64,000 nt of DNA from Cymodocea nodosa (lineage: Eukaryota > Streptophyta > Magnoliopsida > Alismatales > Cymodoceaceae), in assembly GCA_036874045.1 (NCBI GenBank), contig JAZBRI010000011.1, forward strand, positions 4,340,001 through 4,404,000, read 5' to 3'. Position 1 is the stretch's first letter, and every line of letters starts with the position of its first letter. The notes under the pieces were generated by a model, which saw only the letters and a list, made by a program, of their open reading frames with translations, was not told the DNA's origin and did no database searches. This document shows, one piece after another, positions 55,754 to 64,000 of the stretch. The translations under genes and the position numbers were made by a program.

Positions 55754-58005
55754 ATGAAGATAGAGATGGAGCCAAATTTCTGGGATCTAATCGACACTAC
55801 CAAATTTCTTAGACAAATAGAGGAATGGCACTCTAGGCAAAAGATCAGAAACACCACAAGGGAAAAGCAACTAGAAAAGGTAGAGGATAATATATTTTTC
55901 TTTACCAGAAAACTCGTAAATTTGAATGTTAGAATACCTCAAATAATAAAAATAAGAATACTAGTAGCTACAGAAGTAACTGTAAGTAGAGAAAGAAAAA
56001 TCAAGCCAAACAATGATGTTTCCCTAGAACTCATAAGAAGGAAATCTCCACTATGGTTATAAGAAAGATAGCTATAGAAGTAGCTTATCAACAATTTCAA
56101 GAATAGAGAGAGCAGGAAGAATAAGAGCAGCAACTGGAATCTTCACAACAATAGTTAAGAGAACAAGCAAAAATGCCGGTTGTAGTAGTAGAATAGCTAG
56201 GACCATCCATTCCACTACCAAGGCTGTTGGAAAGAGCAGCATTTTTGGGGCCATTAACGCTAGAGGAAAGGAAAGAATTTGCAAAGCTTGTTAAAGTTGC
56301 CAAGAGCCAAGGAAATTCTGAAGATATGGCTTTGGTAAAAGCACATTTACTATATGATGTACTCTGCAAGAAAAGAGTCGAAGATAAATTGAAGGCCTAG
56401 TATAAAATTAGAGTAGAACAATATTCTGAAGCAGCTAGATCACTAGTTGTAAGAGAAACAAAAGCTGGTCCTTCCAAACCAGTGACTGTTGAGTAGGAAG
56501 AGCTAGTACCTGTAGCTCAAGGGCCTGTAGAGCCCATTTTTGTTGACTTAGAGTCAAAAGAAGAAGAAGAGGAAGATCAGACATAGTTATTTAGAAGAAG
56601 AAAAGGAAAAGAAATAGTGCCTAAGGCTGAGGAGATGATTAAAGTTGAACCTATAATGTCTATAATAGGGCATAAAGAGCCCATTTTTGTAGATTTATTA
56701 TCTGAATCTGAGGAGGAGCAGGAGCAGTAGTAGCGAGAGCAAAGAGGAAAAGGAAAACAGGCTAAAATTAGTCTACAGCCTGTACAAATAGAAGAAACAA
56801 GTAGGGCAGAAAATATTGTGCTCGTGACTTCATCCCAATCTGCCATAGAATCAAAAAGAACAATAACGATGTAGATTAGTAGTCAAGAGGAAGAAGGAAC
56901 AAAAGAAGTTGAATAAGAACATATGGAACAAAAGGGAAATGACTCGACAGATTCCACTAAAGAGGGAGAGACTCTTCAACAATTTATTGAGAGAGTATAA
57001 GAAAAAAGAGTAGAGAGTTCTGTTGACTCTCCACCACAGACAAAATGAGGAACTAAATTATAGGAATCTTCAGATCATTTCCAACTAACACAAGTTCAGC
57101 AAATTGAAGAAGAGATTCAAGAACAAACCCCTCAAGAGCAACAAATCCAAATTCCTGACCCTTCCCAACAGCAAGTTCTGAATGAAGTATATTTTTGGAG
57201 TCAGGAACTAATGAACAAATATCAAGAGATTAGGAGTTATGATATTATATACAATAAACTAGTAAACTAGGACGGTATGCAGGAAATTAAGGACTTATTT
57301 GAGTTCTAGGGTCTACTAACATTTATTTCTCAGTAGAAAGGGCATGTAGTGTATGACAATCTAGTGCCCTGTTTTTATGCCAATTTGAGAGAAGGAGAAA
57401 GAGGATTAATTTCCAACGTAGAGCAAGCTAATGTATTGATAACACCAAAGCTTCTCCACAATATTTTTGGATTGAGAAATGAAGGAATTGAAATTCTGGA
57501 AGACACAACTGTAGTGGAATGAGCTGAACAAGAAATTAAACAATACATAGCCATTGATCCTAGTGTGCCATTATTGAACAAACTAAAGTACTTAAATGGA
57601 AAGGCACACATGGTTGCAACTATACTAGTAAAAACTGTTTATCAAAGACAAAGCCATGACATTGAACTTAGTCAATTTGTCAAGTGAGCCACATATGCAG
57701 TTGTGAACAAAATTCAAGTTAATTGGTATAAAGTATTTATCTCCAAATTAAGAGTAGTAAAGAAGAAATTATTTTATGGTGATCTGATTCCATTACTGAT
57801 GGTGGATAGTATTGATTTTATGAAATGGACATCTAAAAGGATAAGATCAAAAACCATTTCATTGAAAGAATAAAGAAATTATGTTGTTGTTGAGATGATT
57901 GTACCTTTTGGAGGCATTACAGGGGCTATTGAACATATAAATCAATTAGAACAACAATTAGAAAAGTTCTAGAAGGAAGTAGATGAACTTAGGAAGAAAG
58001 ATTAA
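55754..58005 (+). pseudogene. extra ORF of the Athila-like element, plant-transposon-protein domain
   Basis: ATG 55754 opens MKIEMEPNFWDLIDTTKFL. A frame change near 56050 leads into one long frame that ends at TAA 58003-58005, about 750 codons in all. The first 450 residues are Glu/Gln-rich with acidic repeats (GPVEPIFVDL and KEPIFVDL). The last 300 match the SIRE ORF at 2733-5227: LFEF-stop-GLLTFIS, CFYANLREGE, ITPKLLHNIFGLRNEG, LKYLNGKAHMVATILVKTVY, KIQVNWYKVFISKL and KLFYGDLIPLL. By hand I count about 13 TAG, 4 TAA and 3 TGA stops, the TAGs mostly where Gln or Trp is expected. The molecular function is unknown. The fragment at 22692-23082 is a second copy. Confidence 0.78.
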
Positions 58006-59057
58006 AATGTATTGTTCATCTACTTGTATTGAAAAATTCTGATTGCTTGTACTGTAAACGATATATATATATTAATCTTTGAACATCAATTTATTTCTAA
58101 ATTTGTGTGATTGCGAATGAATGATTTAATTGAGAATTATATTGAATGAAAATATTATATATGTATCAGTTTAAAGATTTGCAGGATTGCGTTACAAGTT
58201 TTAAAATTTTATGAATGACATGAATAAATGCACAATGATTGGATAAATCTAAATACATCAGCATACTGAAAAGTAAAATGTAAATTCTGCATAACAAGAA
58301 ATGAACTATAAGTTAAATATGCGTATAATGTTCAAATTTAAATGAGTTTAATTTAGAACACTGCATTAATGAAATGTATTTAACTTTATTTAAGTTGATA
58401 AAATGCAGAAAAAAAATATAGAAGTTAATATGAGAGGTAAGCTTTAGAAAAATTTGCTAAGTGTTAACTCAACAAAGTAAGTCCGTTGAGTTAACCTTAA
58501 CTCCATGAGGTCAATAATAAAATATAAGGTCACTCTGTTGAGTTATCTGTAACTCAACAAAGTTAGTCCATGAAGTTAGAAAATAGGCGACGAAGCTAGT
58601 CTGTTGAGTTAGCTGTAACTCAACGAGATTAGTTCATTGAGTTAGAAATAGTAACCAAGGCTAGTCCGTTAAGTTATCTGTAACTCAACAAGGTTAGTTC
58701 GTGGATTAAGCTGAATGGTTATTCTTTTAGCTATGAATGAAACTTTGTGGGTTTAGTAGTTATTGAAATTTGAAATTAGAAGTGGGACGCGTGTCCATAA
58801 AAATAAGAACCATACTACACGTTACAAGACACGTTCTTGCAATGAGATTCATTTACCTTATGGACATGCATTATAAATATAGAACAGAATGTTACTTACT
58901 AGTTACCAGCACCTAAAGAAAGAAAAGAAAATTCGTTGGGGAATTGGAAGGAGAAGCAACTGATTCAACTTCATCCATCAACAACTATTTACTACGAACA
59001 AAGCATCAAACTAGTATGTAATTAATCTTTTGCTATTTTACTTTATGTTAAGAGTTT
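58006..59057. other. non-coding spacer before gag, palindrome-rich
   Basis: Aligned with 23083-24121. At 58460-58710 there are repeated inverted half-sites such as TTGAGTTAGCTGTAACTCAA. There is no primer site or LTR edge, so extra ORF and gag seem to belong to one unit. Confidence 0.6.
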
Positions 59058-60391
59058 ATGAGCACATTAACTCATTCTCCTAGCACTAAACGATTAGTAA
59101 GAACACCTACATAGGATTATTCAACATAGAAGCATACTGAAATATTTTCTAAATTGGACTTTAATGAAATCCTTAGGGGTGTAGCTAACCTTTCTTTAAA
59201 GGAGAATGAAGATATGGCTGCTCTAGTAGAAAAACCATTAGGGGAAATTCTGTATCCTAAACTAGTTGATAAACCTTCATGTATTCAATCGCCAAATTTT
59301 GAGGGAGATAGGTTTGAACTGAAATCTAATTATATTAGTGAATTGCCACACTTTCATAGATTAGAAAGAGAAGATGCTTATTATTTCCTTAGAGAATTTA
59401 ACGAAGTTTGTCAAATGATGAAAATGTAGAACATGAGTATTGATGCTATTAAACTTAGATATATTCCTTTTACTTTAAAAGACACAGCTAAGAGATGGTT
59501 ATATACTTTGTAGCTTGATTCAATTTCTACATGGAGTGAATTTCACTTTATTTTTCTGGAAAAATATTATCCAACACATCAAACCATTAAAAAGAAAAAG
59601 GAAATATTAATGTGTAGCCAAAAATAGGGAGAATCATTCTAGAAATATTTCGAAAGATTTAAAGATTTACTAACTCAATATCCACATCCTGTAATGAGTA
59701 AAGCACAATTAATAGGTATAATTTATGAAGGCATAGATGTTTCAACTAAATCTTTATTAGAATCTACTTGTTAGAATGGATTTTTAAAATTGTGTAGTAA
59801 AGAAGCATGGGCATACTTAGAAAACTTTGCAAAAAGAACTACTCAGTGGGAAAATTCGACTGAAGCTATTATAGATAAGAAAATATTACCAAGGGGAATG
59901 CATGAAATAGATTCAAACACTATGCTTGAAATTAACTTAACTAAGTTAACAAAGAAAATAGAGAAATTATCATTAAATCAAAAACTAGCAGAAAAGAATG
60001 CAAATATTAATGACTTAGATATTATTTATGCTAGACACTAGAAATATAACTTTGGAAATTCTTATAACCCTAATTAGAGAAATCACCCAAACCTATCTTG
60101 GAGAAATAACAATTTCCAGGGAGAAGAAAATATAAGTTATGAAGCATTATTGAACAAGGATCTAGAATAGAGAAGTTAGAAAAGATAATTCAATAATTAA
60201 ACAATCCTCTAAATCATGTATTTGGAAATGCTGTCATTCAAAATCAAAATATGAACAGAAATATACCCCCTAGACAGAAGGAATCAAAAGAAGTTAGACC
60301 TACTAGAGGATTGCCAATGCAAGTAGTGCCTAACCCTATTAATAGAACTATTAATGAAATAGATACCTCCTCTATAAGGGAAACTGAATGA
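59058..60391 (+). pseudogene. Athila-like gag, copy 2, lacking a zinc knuckle
   Basis: ATG 59058 (MSTLTHSPSTKRLVR) to TGA 60389-60391 with one late frame change near 60145. The core has FEGDRFELKSNYISELPHF, EDAYYFLREFNEVC, KDTAKRWLYTL, YYPTHQTIKKK and ENSTEAIIDKKILPRGMHEID, then NSYNPN and RNHPNLSW. TAG codons at 59112, 59625, 59772 and 60039 are at the same sites as in copy 1, and a stop in NPN-stop-RNH is shared in position. Copy-specific stops also exist. No CX2CX4HX4C is found. Gag is the capsid and nucleocapsid precursor; without the knuckle RNA binding would be impaired. Confidence 0.85.
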
Positions 60392-60607
60392 AGCAGTATA
60401 ACTGAAGTAACTATGTATAATATAGTAAGTAGAAAAATAAAAAATAAAAAAAATGTAAGTTGAATTATAGTTAGTAGTATCATAGAGTTATTACTTAACT
60501 CAATGAACTTAGTCCATTGAGTTATGACTTAACTCCACAGGGATGTAAGTAGCTATGTTAATTTTATCTCTGCTAAATTTTGTTTATGTTATATAGAATC
60601 ACAACAG
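60392..60607. other. spacer between gag and F-box ORF, copy 2
   Basis: Short spacer with an inverted pair TAACTCAATGAACTTAGTCC and TTGAGTTATGACTTAACTCC (about 60495-60535), as in copy 1. Confidence 0.6.
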
Positions 60608-61747
60608 ATGGAATTGATGAAATTACCACTAGATGCATTGAGGGAAGTACTAAGTAACTTATCAACTAAAGATCTATGCAGACTGTGTTATGTGTCAAAG
60701 GAAATTAAAGAATGTATTAGAGAAAAATATTTTCATGAACTACAAGTTGGAAAAATGACTAATATTTGAGACAAATTTTTATGGAAGTCATTTAATTGTA
60801 GTTCAATCAGCTATGAATATCTGAATATGGAAGAAACTACTAGAATTCCACCCAATACATTAGAAGGAATAAATCATATTATGGGGATAGATGAAGGATT
60901 GATTATTTACAGAACCAAACCAAGGTATGAAATTCTTTTACCTGATATTTTGATTAGAAATCCTATCACTAGAGAAGAATGAAATGTAGGAAGGCCTAAT
61001 AGATTTGAAGTACCAACTAAAAATTGTAGGTCAGCTTTAACATTTTCTGATAAAAATTCAACCATTCTTAAAAAATTGTATTATTGGAGACCAATTGGAA
61101 ATTGGGATGAAGATTTATGTTTAAGTGTGTATAATTTTCTGAATAGATCTTGGACTAAAAATACTATAATATATCTAGGACAGAAAGCATTAATTAACAA
61201 CATACATGTTATAGTTGATGGATATATATATCTAGTCACAGATATATCAGTTGCATTTAGGTCTGATTTATACATAGTAAGCATAGATAGTTATGATGAT
61301 GACTTTATAAAAATATTACCTATACCTAGTGATATAGTTGAACCGCCATCTGCATAATATGATAAAATTCAATTAGGAATGTGGTATAATGAATATGATG
61401 ATCCTACTTTATGTCTGATAAGATGGTGGGATGAACTGATGAAATTTCAAATATGGATTATGAAAGACCTAAATGAATGAAAGTGGGAAGAGGAATATAT
61501 TGAAATATCTGTAGAAATAGAAATAACTACATTATCTTGGAACAAAAGAGGATCCCTTTCTACATTTCAATTCATTAATGGTAATACACTTATATTTAGT
61601 ATTGATAACATACTGCAAGTTTACAAGTTAAAAAGGAAAGCAGACTACATTAAAACAGAATTAATAGTAAGAAGAATTATGCCTAAAAAGTTTGCTTGGA
61701 CTCATACATTTATTCCATTTGTCACTACTTTTCAATCATGTTCTTAA
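60608..61747 (+). pseudogene. F-box plus F-box-associated ORF, copy 2 (full length)
   Basis: ATG 60608 to TAA 61745-61747 in one frame, 379 codons, within the usual length range of plant F-box proteins. The F-box covers about residues 5-45 (LPLDALREVLSNLSTKDL, IKECI). The associated domain follows: ILIRNPITREE, LCLSVYNFLNRSWTK, DGYIYLVTDISVAFRSDL, YNEYDDPTLCLIRWWDELMK, FQIWIMKDLNE, then KKFAWTHTFIPFV near the end, where host proteins often have a HTYVESLVSL-like end. Four stops interrupt it (TGA after MTNI, TGA after TREE, TAA after PPSA, TGA after DLNE), two of them at clear Trp sites. No frame changes. It would link SKP1 to a substrate, but no substrate can be inferred. Copy 1 is at 48610-49458. 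Confidence 0.85.
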
Positions 61748-62283
61748 ACTATGATTTTATACTTTTAATGTTGTGTGTACTCAGCATTTATTTTTTTTTT
61801 AAAAAAAGAGAAATAAAAATTTTTGTTTTTGTTTTATTTTATAAGAAAAAAAAAGAAAAGAAAAACAAAATATCAATCTAGTTTGTTGGTATCTGTTTTG
61901 GGAAACCAACTAGCTTACTTGTGAGCCACCAAAGGTATAGGAGCCTGGGTTCCACACAAGACATTGATTTAACAATTTATGTTTTATTGTTAAATGTTAT
62001 TTTTTTATATATTCTGCTTTTATTTGTGAATGAAAAGTTTTTCAGAATCAAAAGTCGAAAGATATTGAAGGAAATATAAAAGAACAAGGTATGTAATTGA
62101 TTACTTATCTTGAATTTACATTCAAACTCAGTTTGTGGAATTATTCATTAACTCAACGAATTAAGTTCGTTGAGTTAAGTGCTAACCCAATGAAACAATA
62201 TTCATATCTACTAACATTTATTGTATTTACTATAAAATCCTTTACATTGAGGACAATGCAAAATGTAGGTATAAGGGGGAGGT
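61748..62283 (+). other. 3' untranslated region of the F-box unit
   Basis: Contains poly-T/A runs at 61790-61868 and a half-site pair TAACTCAACGAATTAAGTTC/GTTGAGTTAAGTG near 62150-62180. It ends with CATTGAGGACAATG (62245-62258) and a purine tract ATAAGGGGGAGG (62271-62282). That phrase plus tract is characteristic of the 3' part of plant Tat/Athila elements. The short ORF at 61696-61881 is low-complexity and not convincing. Confidence 0.7.
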
Positions 62284-64000
62284 AATTAGATTAAAATCCA
62301 AGTAATTTTGTTAATTAGAGGAATTAGGATTGTGCTGCAAAATTCTGTGGAAATTGAAAATTTTGTATGAATTTGCTATAACTAACTGAAATTTCCTATA
62401 ACTATTCAATAATTGAGATTGTAAAATTTTTAAGAACTGTAACTACTTGAATGTTATATTTAAAATCTTATATAAGATGCTACAAATTTTAATATTAATA
62501 CAAATCTTATGTTTTTGCTGAATTTTATGAGGTTAATAGTTTCACGATTTTAAAAAGAAATCAGAATGCTTAATTGAAACTCAGTAAATAATCTGAAATC
62601 CTAAAAGAGCTGAAATGTTGATTTTTGGATTAAATGAGATGCATATGATCAAGGATACATTTAATTTGATTGATTAAACTTGTGGAATGATTTATGTGTA
62701 AATCTTATTAAACTACAGAAAAAGTATGAGCTTATTGATATGGATTTATGTTTTTAGTAAATTATAGAAGTAGGAGTGTATGATATTTGTGTTTTATTGC
62801 ATCTATATGAATGAAATACGTATATATACTATGTTGAAAAGAAAAAAAGGAAAGAAAAGAGAGAAAAACTTTGAGAGCTTATTGATTTGTTTGATCATGA
62901 GCCTTTTGTACTTGAGTAGACAGGTATATAAGGATTGTTGACCTAAAAAAGAACTCTTTAAATCTAGCAACCTAAGATTCTGATCAGATCTGTGATTGTT
63001 GACTAAAAGCTTGATACATGGGCACACTAAAAAGCTCTTGCATGATTCAAACTTTTCAAATTAACTTTTAAAGTATAAATATGCATATACTGTTCTAAAA
63101 AGATAAAAGTGTTTTGTGAAATACAGATATCTTTTAAATCAAATATATTTTTTGTTATTTATGATTACTGAAGTATGAATCTAGAATTAGACTTTTAAGT
63201 TATTTATTTGAGATACAATTCATTATTCTTCTTGTTTTAATCATATTGAGTTAAAATCCAAATAATCTTGGTAATTGTAGGAATTAGGGTTGTGCTGCAA
63301 ATTTTTGTGAAAATTGAAAATTTTTTATGAATTTTACAATAACTTTTCAAAATTTCCTATAACTATCTGAAAAATTATGATAACTATCCGAACACTATCT
63401 AAAACCTTCCAATAGCTAAAATTGTAAAAAAAAAAAATTTGAGAACTGTAATTGTTTGAATGTTATATTTAGAATCTTATATAAGATGCTACAAAATTTT
63501 ATTATTAATACAAATCTAGGTATAGTATCTTATGTTTTTACTGAATTTTATGAGTGTAATAGTTTCACAATTTGAAAAATAAATCAGAATGCTTAACTGA
63601 AATTCAAAAAATTATCTGAAATCCTGAAAGAGCTGAAATATTGATTTTTAGATTAAATGAAATGCATATGATCAAAGATACATTTAATTTGATTAATTAA
63701 ACTTGTAGAATGATTTATGCTTAAATCTTATTAAACTACAGAAAAAGCATAAGCTTATTGATATAGATTCATATTTTTTAGTAGACTATAAAAGCAGGAT
63801 TATATGAGATTTATGTTTTATTGCATTTGTATTAATGAAATACATATATATATTGTGTTGAAAAGAGAAAAAAGGAGAAAATAGAAAAACTTTGAGAGTT
63901 TATTAATTTGTTTGATCACAAGCCTTTTATACTTGAGTAGATAGGTTTGTAAGGATTGTTGACCTGAAAAAGGACTCTTTAAATCTAGCAACCTAAGGTC
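62284..64000 (+). repeat. 960-base tandem duplication in the gypsy 3' region
   Basis: The unit from about 62287 (TTAAAATCCAAGTAATTTTG) is repeated from about 63247 with an exact offset of 960 bases (GTGCTGCAA at 62332 and 63292). The second unit runs off the window end. The minus-strand relative at 14960-18050 has only one unit. The second unit contains an extra stretch with TAACTATCCGAA near 63380. Non-coding. Confidence 0.85.

Larger units (their letters stand above)
49459..64000 (+). mobile_element. Athila-like gypsy element with L LTR, pol remnants and F-box unit copy 2
   Basis: 5' LTR 49459-51416, Asp-tRNA primer site, gag/protease, RNase H and integrase to about 55005, then extra ORF, gag N-terminal part, F-box ORF and 3' region to the end of the window. 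No LTR is visible between 51417 and 64000, so it could be one composite element whose 3' LTR lies beyond the window. Alternatively it is a pol-bearing element joined to a pol-less one. The gag at 51516 has a knuckle but no N-terminal domain, while the gag at 59058 has the N-terminal domain but no knuckle. Confidence 0.65.

Noticed and set aside
56072..56846. Minus-strand ORFs opposite the extra ORF
   Set aside because: Shadows of the Glu/Gln-rich plus-strand reading. They have no motifs and no counterpart in the other copy.
61696..61881. Small plus-strand ORF rich in Phe and Lys
   Set aside because: Low-complexity poly-T/poly-A translation overlapping the end of the F-box ORF in another frame.
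1..64000. UAG reassigned as a sense codon
   Set aside because: TAG is the commonest in-frame stop, but TAA, TGA, frame changes and catalytic losses occur in the same ORFs. Copies differ (CAG in one, TAG in the other), which fits decay by deamination better.

Overview
The window looks like nuclear heterochromatin of a flowering plant. It is AT-rich and built almost wholly of decayed LTR retrotransposons. Ty1/copia elements (SIRE-like and Tork/Retrofit-like) carry initiator-Met tRNA primer sites. Ty3/gypsy elements are of the Athila/Tat type and carry an Asp-tRNA primer site. I found no intact host gene, tRNA gene, rRNA gene or CRISPR array. Every coding region has in-frame stops, frameshifts or deletions, so they are annotated as pseudogenes. 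Sites with a dead catalytic residue are named in the entries.

Layout. (1) 1-6790: 3' half of a SIRE-like copia element, with RNase H, an extra env-position ORF, polypurine tract and 3' LTR. It abuts scrambled pieces of a roughly 2 kb gypsy LTR called L here. (2) 7994-10001: a second SIRE-like 3' end. (3) 10002-14559: an unclassified block, then two head-to-head L LTRs. (4) 14560-18312: 3' untranslated region of a minus-strand gypsy element, holding a solo LTR with a TTAAT duplication. (5) 18313-22691: copia-A, an LTR plus gag to integrase, fused at 22691/22692 to gypsy sequence. (6) 22692-49458: first copy of an unusual Athila-like unit (extra ORF, gag, F-box ORF), interrupted by a deep nest. 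The nest is an L insertion 25314-48214, containing copia-B 26198-39257 and copia-D 39914-47650. Copia-B itself contains an L insertion (27385-29241) and copia-C (31061-36340). (7) 49459-64000: an L LTR with primer site, gypsy protease, RNase H and integrase (reverse transcriptase deleted), followed by the second copy of the extra ORF, gag and F-box unit and a 960-base tandem repeat in its 3' region.

Three observations stand out. An F-box plus F-box-associated protein ORF travels inside the Athila-like element in both copies. Short palindromic half-site pairs (TTCGGATAGTTA/TAACTATCCGAA and CGTTGAGTTA/TAACTCAACG) fill the LTRs and spacers of otherwise unrelated elements. The in-frame stops that are identical between sister copies are all TAG. 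The same extra-ORF domain also occurs in both the copia (SIRE) and the gypsy elements.

All alignments were done by eye. Boundaries marked by target-site duplications are firm to the base; others are approximate.
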